Assembly: GCF_001375555.1 (NCBI RefSeq)
Contig: NZ_CTDZ01000009.1
Coordinates: 2,225,758-2,289,757 of the forward strand
Reading direction: 5' to 3'
Origin: Numidum massiliense
GTDB taxonomy: Bacteria > Bacillota > Bacilli > Thermoactinomycetales > Novibacillaceae
DNA: 64,000 bases
A program made the translations under genes and the position numbers. The notes under the pieces were generated by a model. It saw only the letters and a list, made by a program, of their open reading frames with translations, did not search any database and had not been told where the DNA came from. This document shows, in pieces, positions 1-9,058 of this stretch. Each line of letters begins with the position of its first letter. Within the stretch, counting starts at the first letter, position 1.

Positions 1-92
1 TCGGATTTGCAGTCGGGTTAATCGTGGCGAAAGTAAAGAATGATCCCGTCACTCTGATTAATATGGCTGGCCAAGAAGTGGAAAAAACTTAA
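1..92 (+). CDS. 3' end of an unidentified, probably membrane, protein
   Basis: The frame starting at base 3 is open from the window edge to a TAA at 90-92 and encodes 29 residues. It begins with a hydrophobic stretch (GFAVGLIVAKV) followed by a polar tail ending EVEKT. That pattern fits the last membrane segment and cytoplasmic tail of a transporter, but the family cannot be named from so little. A hairpin at 129-161 follows. The gene converges with the sigma-54 activator next door, which may regulate it, since such activators often sit beside their target operons. Confidence 0.45.
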   Translation, partial: GFAVGLIVAKVKNDPVTLINMAGQEVEKT

Positions 93-128
93 GGTCTTTC
101 CATGCGTTCTGTCTACAACAAGTCCCCG

Positions 129-161
129 TTAAGTCCCCGTTTCGCCGCTGCGGGGACTTAA
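129..161. terminator. Hairpin between two convergent genes
   Basis: An 11-bp perfect stem (TTAAGTCCCCG paired with CGGGGACTTAA) closes an 11-nt loop. It overlaps the stop codon of the minus-strand activator gene. There is no long T-run on either side, so termination is inferred from position. The left arm is preceded by a second copy of AGTCCCCGTT. Confidence 0.5.
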
Positions 162-1546
162 CATTCTATATTGTACTCTTTTAGTTTTTTATACAAGCTG
201 ACGCGGGAAATGCCGAGTATTTTTGCTGCGGCTGTTTTATTGCCGTACGTCTCCGTTAGCGCCTCTTTAATGCGCTCCTTTTCCAGCATCGCTTTCTCTT
301 GCGCGAGCCCTTCCCTCTCCTCACTTGCTCCTCTAGTCTTTTCACCGATCGACACTGGAAATATATCGACGAGGTCCTCTACCTGCAAACGACACTTATC
401 GTTAAAAATAATCATCCGTTCCACGACATTTTTTAGTTCACGAATGTTGCCTGGCCATTCGTAACTTGTAAACAAGTTGAGGGCGCTCGGTTGCAACTCC
501 GACATTTGCCTGTTGTATTTGATGGAAAATTCGTTCATAAAGTTTTTCACCAAAACGGGAATATCTTCGCTTCGCTCGCGCAACGGCGGGATGTTTAACG
601 TGACGACATTCAAGCGATAATATAAGTCGTCGCGAAACGACCCATTGTCCACCATCTCACTTAGATTGCTATTCGTCGCCGCTACGACGCGGATGTCCAC
701 CTTTTTCGAGCGATTGCCGCCAATGCGACAAACTTCTCGTTCTTGCAGTACACGTAACAATTTGGCCTGCATATCTAGGGGCAAAATGCCGATCTCATCC
801 AAAAACAGCGTGCCGCCGTGGGCCATCTCCACTTTCCCGGGCTTCCCATCGCGGCCGGCACCGGTGAAGGCACCTTTTTCATACCCGAAAAACTCACTTT
901 CAAACAGCGCTTCCGGAATGGCGCCACAGTTAATGGCCACGAAAGGTTCGTTCTTCCTTAAGCTCGCATCGTGAATCCCTTGCGCAAAAAGCTCCTTGCC
1001 GACGCCACTTTCCCCTTGGATTAATACGGTCGCATCCGTCGTAGCCACTTTATACGCCAGGTCGCGGGCCTTTTGGATCGCAAGGCTATTTCCGCGAATA
1101 TCGGAAAAGGGCCCCCCTTGCGCTCGCAAGCGATACTGCTTTTTTATCTTTTGCAATTGCGACGTCGTTAACGTCAATTTTTCGTTTAGTTTGACGATAT
1201 TCGTAATATCTTGGTCAATCGAGATCGCCCCGATTAAATGGTCCTCGTCGTCAAAAATCGGCGATGAGCTAATCAACACGTGCTTATCGGGTCGCGGTTG
1301 ATGGTACACACTAAACTGCGGTTCCCGCGTTTGGAGGATTTCCAGCAATTTTAGATCCTCATCTTTAAAGAACTGGTTGATTTTCTGTCCTTTAATGTCT
1401 TTTAACGGGATGCCGTACATTTGCTCGGCTATGGAATTCCAGTATTGCACGTCACCTGACGCATTAATAATCGTAATCGCTTCAGAACTCGTTTCAATGA
1501 GAGTCTGTAAATAACAACCTGTCAAGTCCTTAGGAATGTCGTTCAT
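158..1546 (-). CDS. Sigma-54-dependent transcriptional activator (PAS, AAA+, Fis-type HTH)
   Basis: About 462 residues. An N-terminal PAS domain (LIETSSEAITIINASG onward, roughly residues 10-120) is followed by an AAA+ domain with Walker A GESGVGKE and the sigma-54-contacting loop GAFTGA, a Walker B region LFLDEIG, and a C-terminal Fis-type helix-turn-helix (NKTAAAKILGISRVSLYKKL). It should bind an upstream activator site and use ATP to open sigma-54 promoters in response to a small ligand sensed by the PAS domain. The open frame extends to 1588, but the ATG at 1546 has AAAGGTG seven bases upstream and the earlier ATG has no ribosome-binding site, so I place the start at 1546. The target operon is not identifiable in the window; the ISLre2 element lies just upstream. 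Confidence 0.9.
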   Translation of the reverse strand: MNDIPKDLTGCYLQTLIETSSEAITIINASGDVQYWNSIAEQMYGIPLKDIKGQKINQFFKDEDLKLLEILQTREPQFSVYHQPRPDKHVLISSSPIFDDEDHLIGAISIDQDITNIVKLNEKLTLTTSQLQKIKKQYRLRAQGGPFSDIRGNSLAIQKARDLAYKVATTDATVLIQGESGVGKELFAQGIHDASLRKNEPFVAINCGAIPEALFESEFFGYEKGAFTGAGRDGKPGKVEMAHGGTLFLDEIGILPLDMQAKLLRVLQEREVCRIGGNRSKKVDIRVVAATNSNLSEMVDNGSFRDDLYYRLNVVTLNIPPLRERSEDIPVLVKNFMNEFSIKYNRQMSELQPSALNLFTSYEWPGNIRELKNVVERMIIFNDKCRLQVEDLVDIFPVSIGEKTRGASEEREGLAQEKAMLEKERIKEALTETYGNKTAAAKILGISRVSLYKKLKEYNIEC

Positions 1547-1602
1547 TGTCCACACCTTTACAAGTAACATGCCTGCAATCGGTTCCATCTAAAGGTATAC
1601 GT

Positions 1603-1626
1603 GATCGGATCCCATCTGATCCGATC
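1603..1626. repeat. Perfect 9-bp inverted repeat upstream of the activator gene
   Basis: GATCGGATC and GATCCGATC are separated by six bases. The repeat lies about 60 bp upstream of the chosen start of the sigma-54 activator. It could be an operator or an attenuator hairpin; no T-run follows it on the minus strand. Confidence 0.4.
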
Positions 1627-1729
1627 CTAATACGTACATTTTACCACAAAAGGTGATTCATTGTTACGACTACAGTCATTTCCGTATGTGTCAAGCTTTA
1701 CTCGACGACCTTACAGGATCAAGGATTTA

Positions 1730-3237
1730 AAGACCTAAATATGTCATTCCCTAACGTTCACTTGTTGTCCGCCCTTGAGGAGTTAACTCTTCAAGGACGG
1801 CGATTAACCACCTTATCCAAATACCCAATAGCACTTGAAGCTGATGCGGCACCTACTTGGATCCTGCCAACTTGAACCCCAATGTGATCCGACTTACCTA
1901 TTCGCCTCGCATGGCGTTTTAGTTTTTGTGTCACTTGGCGGTTGGGCCAGACAGTTAATAATGCCTGTCTCAACGTCCCATTGGTAACGCCTTGTTGTAC
2001 TTTGGCGATGGCTTGAGCCCCTTCTTCACTCCAGTACATGCCACGACGTTTCATGCGGTATGCCAGACGTCTCTGGTTCGATTCCATGCATCCCATCCTA
2101 CGAGCATTTTTTGGCACGTCTGGACTAACCTCACGCCAGTCGCAGAGGATCTCCCAGTGCCCTTCAAGATACTTCTGCATGTTCTCGATACGCTTTTCCT
2201 CTCGCTCCGTCTCTGCATTTCCCTGTGCCGTATCAATCACCGCTTTAAACCTATCCTTATTTTTTTCGGATATTGCCTTTTCAATTTGAGGAATGAGCCT
2301 TGGCTGGCGGCTCAACCCGCGACGAATACTCCTCTTTACGTGAAAAGGATCCAATTGGCGGACAACCGATGTCGCTTCAGAAAAGGTATTTTGAACGCGT
2401 TCCTCAGAGATCCATGAAGCCGCATCCGCATTAGTCGCCACATGTGTATGTGAGAGATCCCAACGATGTCGAATCGCTGCATAACCTATTTCCCAAAAGT
2501 CATCCACCGATTCAACGGTAGAAAAGACGTGACGATCTGTTAACGAGACACGCTGTCCGTTTTGCTCCCACCCGGTATAGGCAAGCATATTTTTGATCTC
2601 TATTCCTTTGCCTCTCCCTTTGACGTATAAGCCATCTGCTTCGCAATATAAGTGCTTAACGGACGGAGAGTTAGGAATTACCGTATCCTCAAAAATTCGA
2701 TCCCTTTTTTCAGCATCCATGACAGCTTGAGCTTCACCTGCTTCTTTTACTAAGCGCTGAAACGTCGTATGGCTGATCGTTATACCGGCAAGTTTTTGCG
2801 TGACCTCTGAGGCGAGGCGGTAGGTCATTCCCGGCGCTGCAGCTAACTCTGCTCCGAGCATCATAAGGTCTGGGCTGTATCTTTTACGGCGTTTTAAACC
2901 GATTGCCTCATCGACAGGGTAATGTGCGTTTCCGTTTCGGTCGTACATCAAGTGGCGTTTATAGGACACTGTCCCAAAAAAACTGGTGAACTCCCGGCTG
3001 TCCAATCGCTCACTTTTCCAACCGTATTTTTCCTTGTAATGCGTCGTCATCATCTGATCGAGCTGCTCCAAAAATTCTCCGAACAGATCAGCCATCACTT
3101 CCATCAGGCGAATACGTAAGCTTTCCCAAAACGACAACATATCTGTAGACTGTTCCAAGATAGTAGCGATTTCTGGTATAATGGTTTTCAAGGAAGACCT
3201 CTCCTTTCGTGGTGGTTAGGAGTACTATTTAGGTCTT
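1730..3237 (-). mobile_element. ISLre2-family insertion sequence
   Basis: One transposase gene is bracketed by a 12-bp inverted repeat: AAGACCTAAATA at 1730-1741 and its complement TATTTAGGTCTT at 3226-3237. The outer limits may lie a few bases beyond; I could not find a convincing target duplication. Inside the right end, GGAAGACCT (3192-3200) pairs with AGGTCTTCC (3231-3239), giving a hairpin that spans the transposase ribosome-binding site. A 24-bp near-palindrome at 1773-1796 overlaps the transposase stop and may terminate its transcript. Confidence 0.85.
1791..3191 (-). CDS. ISLre2-family (UPF0236) transposase
   Basis: 466 residues, the usual full length for this family. The N-terminal part is helical, and the central part carries the conserved blocks of UPF0236 transposases (LYCEADGLYVKG, THVATNADAASW, RQLDPFHVKRSI) that supply acidic catalytic residues. 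Translation starts at a TTG with AGGAGAGG about eight bases upstream. That ribosome-binding site sits in the loop and arm of the terminal hairpin, which could limit expression. The frame is uninterrupted, so the enzyme may still be active. Confidence 0.9.
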   Translation of the reverse strand: MKTIIPEIATILEQSTDMLSFWESLRIRLMEVMADLFGEFLEQLDQMMTTHYKEKYGWKSERLDSREFTSFFGTVSYKRHLMYDRNGNAHYPVDEAIGLKRRKRYSPDLMMLGAELAAAPGMTYRLASEVTQKLAGITISHTTFQRLVKEAGEAQAVMDAEKRDRIFEDTVIPNSPSVKHLYCEADGLYVKGRGKGIEIKNMLAYTGWEQNGQRVSLTDRHVFSTVESVDDFWEIGYAAIRHRWDLSHTHVATNADAASWISEERVQNTFSEATSVVRQLDPFHVKRSIRRGLSRQPRLIPQIEKAISEKNKDRFKAVIDTAQGNAETEREEKRIENMQKYLEGHWEILCDWREVSPDVPKNARRMGCMESNQRRLAYRMKRRGMYWSEEGAQAIAKVQQGVTNGTLRQALLTVWPNRQVTQKLKRHARRIGKSDHIGVQVGRIQVGAASASSAIGYLDKVVNRRP

Positions 3238-3611
3238 CCTTTTCTATATTCTCCCTCCAAATTCCTGCTAAAACCCTTCGAGAGAAATGTTACACATACG
3301 TCATTTCCGGCTTTGGACGGTCTCGCCCTTCTTCGCTCCGCAGCGCGAAATGGTATCCTACCGCCCAATTCCGGGTTTCAACCGATACTCCTCAATCGCC
3401 TTTTGCACCATCGCCACCCCGACTGGTGTCCTAATGTTCCTCGACAAGACGAAGCGACGGAAATGGTGACAACGGCAAAAGCTGACCTCCGTATTATAGT
3501 CGAGGTCAGCTAAGCGGGGGACATCTTCTAAGTTGGTCAGTAATCATCGTTTGCTTTGTTATTGCGCGGCCTGCGCGGCCATTCCGCCGTCAATCGAATA
3601 GGTACAAAAGC
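3238..3611. other. Gene-free stretch right of the ISLre2 element
   Basis: No intact gene. It contains a rho-independent terminator for yclQ at 3481-3510. On the minus strand, an open frame ending with TAG at 3358-3360 reads ...TPVGVAMVQKAIEEY..., which looks protein-like but has no start and no family I recognise. It may be the tail of a gene destroyed by the insertion. Confidence 0.4.
3481..3510 (-). terminator. Rho-independent terminator of the yclNOPQ operon
   Basis: A 9-bp perfect stem (GCTGACCTC with GAGGTCAGC) is followed on the minus strand by TTTTGCC. It lies about 100 bp downstream of the yclQ stop. Confidence 0.75.
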
Positions 3612-4589
3612 CTACTTCAGACCTGCTTCCACTTCTTTCGCCATTTCCGCCACGGAAACGAGACCGCCGCCAGACAAATACCAGTAGTTCGGATCTAAAT
3701 AAACGACATGATCGTTTTTGTACGCTTTCGTCGTTTTCACCAATTCGTTTTCAACGACTTGTTTCGCCGACGATTCACCGCCAACGACAGCGCCGCGATC
3801 GACAATAAACAAGTAGTCAGGGTCTTTTTCTACGATGTATTCAAACGACACGCTTTGCCCGTGCGTCGCTACTTCAATCTTCTCGTCCGCCGGCTTAAGG
3901 CCAAACACATCGTGAATGATGCCAAAGCGAGAATTCGGCCCATACGCGCTCACTTTGCCGTCGTTCGCTAAAATGATTAAACCGTTCTTGCCACTCTTGG
4001 ACGCTTTTTCATGCAATTTGTCAATTGTCTCATCGATTTTGGCCAACTCTTCCTCGACGGCCGACTCTTTGTCGAAGATTTTCCCTAACGTTTTCGCATT
4101 TTCTTTAAATGATTCCATGTACTTGCTCGGGTCGATGCCTAAATAAATCGTCGGCGCAATTTCTTTAAACTGTTCGTACAAATCCGCTTGTCTTCCGGAT
4201 ATAACAATCAAATCCGGACCGATTTCGTGGATTTTCTCAAAATCCGGGTCCTTTAAGCTGCCGACATTTTCATACTTGTCGTCCTCAAACTTGGACAAAT
4301 AGGGGGGCACGTGGCCTTTCGGGAGTGCTGCCACTTCGACCCCAAGTTTATCTAACGTATCGAGGGAACCGTAATCGAACACGACAACTTTTTGCGGGTT
4401 TTTCTTAACGATCGTTTCATCGAGTTCGTGCTTAATCGTCAGTTCTTCGCTGGCGCTCTCCCCGCCCGCTTTCTTTGTCTCCGTCCCTTTGGACGGTTCA
4501 TCCTTCGCCCCGTCAGCCCCGTTCGCCCCACACGCGACGGCCATGATCGCAAACACAGCAATAAATACAAATAGAAAAGCCCTTTTCAT
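3612..4589 (-). CDS. yclQ: Siderophore-binding lipoprotein of an iron ABC importer, YclQ-like
   Basis: About 325 residues. The N-terminus is a lipoprotein signal peptide (MKRAFLFVFIAVFAIMAVAC) with the lipidated Cys about 20 residues in, followed by a low-complexity linker and a TroA/FhuD-type substrate-binding fold. The segments VVVFDYGSLDTLDKLGVEVA, PTIYLGIDPSKYMESFK and THGQSVSFEYI closely follow my memory of Bacillus YclQ, which binds petrobactin and its precursor. I prefer the ATG at 4589 because GAGGTGA lies six bases upstream; the GTG three codons earlier sits inside that ribosome-binding site. It captures ferric siderophore outside the membrane and hands it to YclN/YclO. A Fur box at 4762-4780 suggests its own promoter. 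Confidence 0.9.
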   Translation of the reverse strand: MKRAFLFVFIAVFAIMAVACGANGADGAKDEPSKGTETKKAGGESASEELTIKHELDETIVKKNPQKVVVFDYGSLDTLDKLGVEVAALPKGHVPPYLSKFEDDKYENVGSLKDPDFEKIHEIGPDLIVISGRQADLYEQFKEIAPTIYLGIDPSKYMESFKENAKTLGKIFDKESAVEEELAKIDETIDKLHEKASKSGKNGLIILANDGKVSAYGPNSRFGIIHDVFGLKPADEKIEVATHGQSVSFEYIVEKDPDYLFIVDRGAVVGGESSAKQVVENELVKTTKAYKNDHVVYLDPNYWYLSGGGLVSVAEMAKEVEAGLK

Positions 4590-4761
4590 GCGATTCACCT
4601 CAGTTTATATTTAATTTCCTTGTCTCAATCGACATCAAATGGAAGACTTGCTTCACCCACACTATATAGCTCTCTTGCCGATTAGCGATAACATCTTGGT
4701 TACTCCCTTACACGTCTACATTCGAATCACCCCTTTAAAAAGGTAAACATCTGTCGATTGC

Positions 4762-4780
4762 GATAATCATTCTCACTATC
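4762..4780. promoter_or_regulatory. Fur box upstream of yclQ
   Basis: GATAATCATTCTCACTATC matches the 19-bp Fur consensus at 15 of 19 positions by eye. It lies in the 276-bp gap between yclP and yclQ, so the binding protein can probably be transcribed separately, in excess over the permease, under iron limitation. Confidence 0.65.
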
Positions 4781-4865
4781 AGCTTAAAAAAAGACGCAAT
4801 GTATGGTCAGACGGATCGGTTTATCGCCTACGGCCGCAACTTTCGACTGCTCACCTAACATCGCA

Positions 4866-5624
4866 CTAAGCAAAGTACACGCAGATTTTACAGCGATCAA
4901 TGTCGCGCACATGAATGTCCATATCGTATATTTCTTTTAATGCCGCCTGGTTTATAATCTCCTCCGTCGCCCCTTCCCGCACGACCTTTCCCTCCCTAAG
5001 CGCCACGATGTAATCGGAATAAACGGAGGCAAAGTTAATGTCGTGCAGCACGATGAGGATTGTCTTGTCGAGCTCGTCTGCCAGCTTGCGCAATATTTTC
5101 ATAATCTGCACTGAATGTTTCATATCTAAGTTGTTAAGCGGCTCGTCGAGCAAAATATATTCCGTGTCTTGGGCGATCACCATCGCGATGTACGCCCGTT
5201 GCCTTTGCCCTCCACTTAACTGGTCTATATACTTCTCTTGAATGTCCTCGAGCCCCATATAGTGAATGGCTTCCGCTACGTATTGCCAGTCTTCCTGCGT
5301 CAACCGTCCTTGCGAATACGGAAAGCGACCGAAAGAGACGAGCTCCCTTACCGTCAGGCGCAGCGCAATGTGGTTTGACTGCTTTAATATGGAGATCTTT
5401 CTTGCCAGCTCGTTGCTTTTACACTGACCAACCTCCCGCCCTTCGATAAAAATCTCCCCTTCATCGCAAGAAATGAGTCGACTAATCATCGCTAATAACG
5501 TACTTTTGCCCGCGCCGTTCGGTCCGATGAAGGAAGTGATTTTTCCTTTAGCGATACGGACGGAAACGTCGTCTACGACCTTCTTGTTACCGTAAGTTTT
5601 CGAGACGTTCTTCACTTCTACCAA
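4866..5624 (-). CDS. yclP: Iron-siderophore ABC importer ATPase, YclP-like
   Basis: 252 residues, standard for FepC/FhuC-type ATPases. Walker A is GPNGAGKSTLL, the signature motif LSGGQRQRAYIAM, Walker B YILLDEP, followed by the D-loop and switch His (IVLHDINFA). It powers uptake through the YclN/YclO permease. The start is TTG at 5624 with GGAG eight bases upstream, and the start overlaps the end of yclO by seven bases, so translation is probably coupled. Confidence 0.92.
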   Translation of the reverse strand: MVEVKNVSKTYGNKKVVDDVSVRIAKGKITSFIGPNGAGKSTLLAMISRLISCDEGEIFIEGREVGQCKSNELARKISILKQSNHIALRLTVRELVSFGRFPYSQGRLTQEDWQYVAEAIHYMGLEDIQEKYIDQLSGGQRQRAYIAMVIAQDTEYILLDEPLNNLDMKHSVQIMKILRKLADELDKTILIVLHDINFASVYSDYIVALREGKVVREGATEEIINQAALKEIYDMDIHVRDIDRCKICVYFA

Positions 5625-6568
5625 GATTTATTCTCCTTTAGCAATAAATATATGAAGTACACGCCACCGACAAAGTTGATAATGACACTGAGCGTCGTCG
5701 CAAACGTAAATACGTGCTCCACGATCATTTGTCCGCCTACTAACGCGATGATACTTATACATACAGCACCTAAAATCAAGTACTTATGCCGATACGTCTG
5801 CAGAAACTGATACGTCACATTGACGACGAGCAACCCGAGAAACGTGATCGGCCCGACTAATGCCGTCGCGACGGAAATGAGCACCGCTACGACGATCAGT
5901 AGCCGTTTGACGACGTGATCGTAAGCCACTCCCAAGTTGATCGCCTGTTCTCTTCCGAGTGCGAGGACGTCTAAGTACTTCGTAAACCGCAAACAATACA
6001 GCGTCGCAAGGAACAAACAAAGGCCGGCAATGAACAGCAAATCGGTATTAATGTTGTTAAAGCTAGCGAACATTTTGTCTTGTACGATCTGAAACTCGTT
6101 CGGGTCGATCAACACTTCCATAAACGTCGCTAAACTTTGAAACAGCGTACCAAAAATCAATCCAATTAAGAGGAGGAAGTAAATATTTTGCTCTTCCCGC
6201 TTAAAAAGCACCTTATACAACACAGCCGAAAACAGTACCATCAACCCGACCGACAGTAAAAAGTGGGTTTGGCTGTTCATCAACGTCAGCGTCGTCCCAC
6301 CAAAGGCGAACACGATCACCGTCTGGATCAACATATAGAGCGAATCTAACCCTAAAATACTCGGCGTCAAAATGCGGTTGTTCGTAATCGTCTGAAACAC
6401 GACGGTCGAGAAAGCGATCGCCGCCCCAGTAAGGACGATGGCTAGTAGTTTCAGCCCCCGTCGCGGTAAGGCGTATTCCCAATTGCCCCCTAGTTTGACA
6501 GACAAAAACGAAACGACTAATAGCGCGGCGACAGTTGCGAGCATTCCCGTTTTCGCTTTATAACCCAT
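5618..6568 (-). CDS. yclO: Iron-siderophore ABC importer permease, YclO-like
   Basis: 316 residues of the FecCD/BtuC permease family with about nine to ten membrane segments and the conserved coupling region near ALGREQAINLGV, where the ATPase docks. It pairs with YclN to form the channel. It overlaps yclN by 11 bases and yclP by 7 bases, giving a tight N-O-P order as in Bacillus subtilis. Confidence 0.9.
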   Translation of the reverse strand: MGYKAKTGMLATVAALLVVSFLSVKLGGNWEYALPRRGLKLLAIVLTGAAIAFSTVVFQTITNNRILTPSILGLDSLYMLIQTVIVFAFGGTTLTLMNSQTHFLLSVGLMVLFSAVLYKVLFKREEQNIYFLLLIGLIFGTLFQSLATFMEVLIDPNEFQIVQDKMFASFNNINTDLLFIAGLCLFLATLYCLRFTKYLDVLALGREQAINLGVAYDHVVKRLLIVVAVLISVATALVGPITFLGLLVVNVTYQFLQTYRHKYLILGAVCISIIALVGGQMIVEHVFTFATTLSVIINFVGGVYFIYLLLKENKSW

Positions 6569-7511
6569 ATGTCCTTCTCCTCATGAGTAAGTAAGCAAAA
6601 ATCCCACTGCCGATCACTCCGACGGTCAAGCTGATCGAGATCTCGTACGGATAAATGATCACCCGGCCGAGAATGTCGCAAAACAACACGAAGGAAGCCC
6701 CTAACAGTGCCGTGTGAGAAAGACTCTTCTTCAAGTGATCCCCTTGGTAAATTGTGACGATGTTCGGGATGATCAAACCGAGAAACGGAATCGTCCCGAC
6801 AGTTAGCACGACCGCGGACGTCACTAAGGCGACGATGATTAAGCCGATATTGACAACCTGTTTATAGTTTAACCCTAAGTTCTTCGCGAAATCTTCCCCC
6901 ATCCCCGCCACCGTAAACTTATTGGCAAACGCGTAAGCGATGATGACGAGCGGAATGCTTATGTACAACAGCTCGTAGCGACCTTTAATAATCATCGAAA
7001 AATCGCCCTGTAACCATGCCGACATGTTTTGAATGAGGTCGTGCTTATACGCAAAAAACGTCGCGAGCGAACTCATAATGTTCCCGAACATCAACCCGAC
7101 GAGCGGGATGAAAATCGTGTCCTTAAACTTAATCCGCTCGAGAATCTTCATAAACAAAAACGTCCCAAGTAGTGCGAACACGAACGCGACAAGCATTTTC
7201 TGCAACGGACTCGCCGCCGCAAATAGCATAAGCGAAACGAGAACGCCCAACCGTGCCGCGTCCAACGTGCCTGCCGTCGTCGGGGAGACAAACTTATTGC
7301 GGCTTAAGTTTTGCATAATGAGCCCGCAAATACTCATACTCGCCCCAGCTAATACAATACTAATGAGCCGCGGCAACCGACTGACGAGTAAAATTTGTGT
7401 TTGCTCGTCAGTCAGACGAAATAAATCTAGCGGTTTCACATCTTTTACCCCAATGAACAGTGATGCGAACGACAACACGATCAGTGCGATCCATAAGTAT
7501 CTTTTTTTCAT
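6558..7511 (-). CDS. yclN: Iron-siderophore ABC importer permease, YclN-like
   Basis: 317 residues, FecCD family, first gene of the operon. It has multiple hydrophobic segments, the motif LAGASMSICGLIMQNLSRN typical of the second helix, and the ATPase-contact region GMGEDFAKNLGLNYK. The ATG at 7511 has AAGGA seven bases upstream, and a near-perfect Fur box lies about 20 bp further up. Gene order and sequence agree with the petrobactin importer YclNOPQ; the exact siderophore is inferred. Confidence 0.9.
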   Translation of the reverse strand: MKKRYLWIALIVLSFASLFIGVKDVKPLDLFRLTDEQTQILLVSRLPRLISIVLAGASMSICGLIMQNLSRNKFVSPTTAGTLDAARLGVLVSLMLFAAASPLQKMLVAFVFALLGTFLFMKILERIKFKDTIFIPLVGLMFGNIMSSLATFFAYKHDLIQNMSAWLQGDFSMIIKGRYELLYISIPLVIIAYAFANKFTVAGMGEDFAKNLGLNYKQVVNIGLIIVALVTSAVVLTVGTIPFLGLIIPNIVTIYQGDHLKKSLSHTALLGASFVLFCDILGRVIIYPYEISISLTVGVIGSGIFAYLLMRRRTYGL

Positions 7512-7531
7512 GAGCCATCCTTTTATATATT

Positions 7532-7550
7532 AATAATGATATTCATTATC
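7532..7550. promoter_or_regulatory. Fur box of the yclNOPQ operon
   Basis: AATAATGATATTCATTATC matches the 19-bp Fur consensus at 17 of 19 positions, with the AATGATATTCATT core palindrome. It lies just upstream of yclN, so binding of Fur-Fe would block the operon promoter in iron-replete cells. Confidence 0.85.
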
Positions 7551-7829
7551 AATGATGCTAATGAGTATTATAACACCCCTTTAGCAACAGTCAATACTTT
7601 CGTCTTATTTTGTTGGAAAAAATTATAGGACACTGCCTTAAATAGCATCTACTATAAATTAGTGGCAAAAAGTAGAAAACCACCCTTGAGACTACTGGAC
7701 ATCTCATTGGGTGGTAACCGTTAGGTGATAAACGTTAACACGACTCACTCTTCTATGACATACATGCTCAGCACGTACAACTTCTACGCTCTCGACATGC
7801 ACAAATCCCACGCTCTCGGTGTACACAGC
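7551..7829. other. Gene-free stretch between yclN and the murG-like gene
   Basis: Besides the Fur box and the murG terminator (7679-7715) I see no coding frame with a ribosome-binding site here. The operon promoter is expected in the AT-rich part at about 7551-7620. Confidence 0.5.
7679..7715 (-). terminator. Probable terminator of the murG-like gene
   Basis: ACCACCC (7679-7685) pairs with GGGTGGT (7709-7715), and an inner GAG/CTC pairing extends the stem. On the minus strand the stem is followed by TTTTCTACTTTTT. It is 115 bp downstream of the gene's stop. Confidence 0.65.
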
Positions 7830-8906
7830 TCACTTGGCGCTTTCTTCTAGTAGGGCGATCACTTTGTCAATCGCTTCCTCGCCTTCTTTTTGCTCCATTT
7901 GGCGGGTAATTTGCGCCCTGTTCTCATACACGCGGCGCACAGCAGCGACGAACGACTCGTCGGTCAACGCTTCTTCTTGCAACACTTCCGCATAGCCCGC
8001 GTCCGCAAACGACTTCGCATTCAAGATTTGATCGCCGCGACTCGCAGCCCGCGACAGCGGGATGAGCAGCATCGGTTTACGCAAGGCGAGAAATTCAAAA
8101 ATCGCATTCGAGCCCGCCCGCGATATGACAAAATCAGCCATCGCCATTAGGTTCGGCAATTCTTCGCTCACGTACTCAAATTGTTTGTAGTGGCGTTCCT
8201 CGATCGACGGGTCAACTTGCCCTTTTCCGCAAATGTGTACGATTTGAAACTCAGACAGTAATGTGGACAAGTTGGCGCGTACCGTTTCGTTGATGCGCTG
8301 TGAGCCTAAACTGCCGCCCATGATCAATATGACCGGCTTCGTCTTCGTAAATCCACAGTACGTAAACCCGCGGAGCGCATTCCCTTGCTTCAACTCGTCG
8401 CGCACGACTGCCCCGACGTGCACAACCTTATCGCCTTTCAAATGCTTAGCCGTCTCCGGAAACGTCGTACACACTTTCGTCGCAAAAGGAATCGACAACT
8501 TGTTCGCGAGTCCCGGCGTTAAATCCGATTCGTGGATAATCGTCGGTACTTTATTTAACCGTGCGCCGATGACGACCGGTACCGACACGAAACCGCCTTT
8601 GGAAAAAATGACAGCAGGTTTCTCCCGTTTAATAATCCGGTATGCCTGAAAAATCCCTTTCATCACCTTAAACGGGTCTTTAAAGTTGTTCCAGTCAAAA
8701 TACCGCCGCAATTTCCCTGTCGCCACGGCAAAATACGGCACATCGTCCAAGTTGCCGACGAGTTGCTTCTCGATCCCGTCACGCGACCCTATGTACGCAA
8801 CGTCCCATCCTATCTGTTTAAATCTAGGTATTAACGCTAAATTTACCGTCACATGCCCCGCCGAGCCGCCACCGGTAAATATGATTTTCTGTTTCAGTTT
8901 GCCCAC
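7830..8906 (-). CDS. murG: MurG-type UDP-GlcNAc:undecaprenyl-PP-MurNAc-peptide transferase
   Basis: About 358 residues, GT-B glycosyltransferase fold. The N-terminal [16 protein letters not shown] is the MurG glycine-rich loop that contacts the lipid substrate; [17 protein letters not shown] and the [20 protein letters not shown] donor-site motif are MurG hallmarks. It would add GlcNAc to lipid I on the inner membrane face. It stands alone, outside any division/cell-wall cluster, so it may be a second murG copy as seen in some bacilli. The open frame runs to 8954, but the family start is near residue 17; the GTG at 8906, five bases after GAAGG, fits best, and a CTG three codons later is an alternative. 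Confidence 0.85.
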   Translation of the reverse strand: MGKLKQKIIFTGGGSAGHVTVNLALIPRFKQIGWDVAYIGSRDGIEKQLVGNLDDVPYFAVATGKLRRYFDWNNFKDPFKVMKGIFQAYRIIKREKPAVIFSKGGFVSVPVVIGARLNKVPTIIHESDLTPGLANKLSIPFATKVCTTFPETAKHLKGDKVVHVGAVVRDELKQGNALRGFTYCGFTKTKPVILIMGGSLGSQRINETVRANLSTLLSEFQIVHICGKGQVDPSIEERHYKQFEYVSEELPNLMAMADFVISRAGSNAIFEFLALRKPMLLIPLSRAASRGDQILNAKSFADAGYAEVLQEEALTDESFVAAVRRVYENRAQITRQMEQKEGEEAIDKVIALLEESAK

Positions 8907-9058
8907 CCCTACCTTCGGTACGCTTGTGCAACGCCCGTTGCCAGTAACGATCAATCCTCATTAATGCTATTATAACATCTCCGCCCAGTTTTTCCTGTAT
9001 CGTTGTATCATCTAAACAACGCACGCCTCGAATAAAGCGGGGGTTAAATAGGTTTTCC

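Noticed and set aside
1643-1740. Short plus-strand frame beginning TTG after AAAAGGTG and running into the ISLre2 end
   Set aside because: Only about 30 codons, no family, and cut by the IS; could be a truncated gene start but cannot be supported.
3358-3467. Protein-like minus-strand frame ending ...VQKAIEEYRLKPGIGR
   Set aside because: No start codon with a ribosome-binding site and no recognisable family; kept only as a possible remnant in the gene-free stretch.
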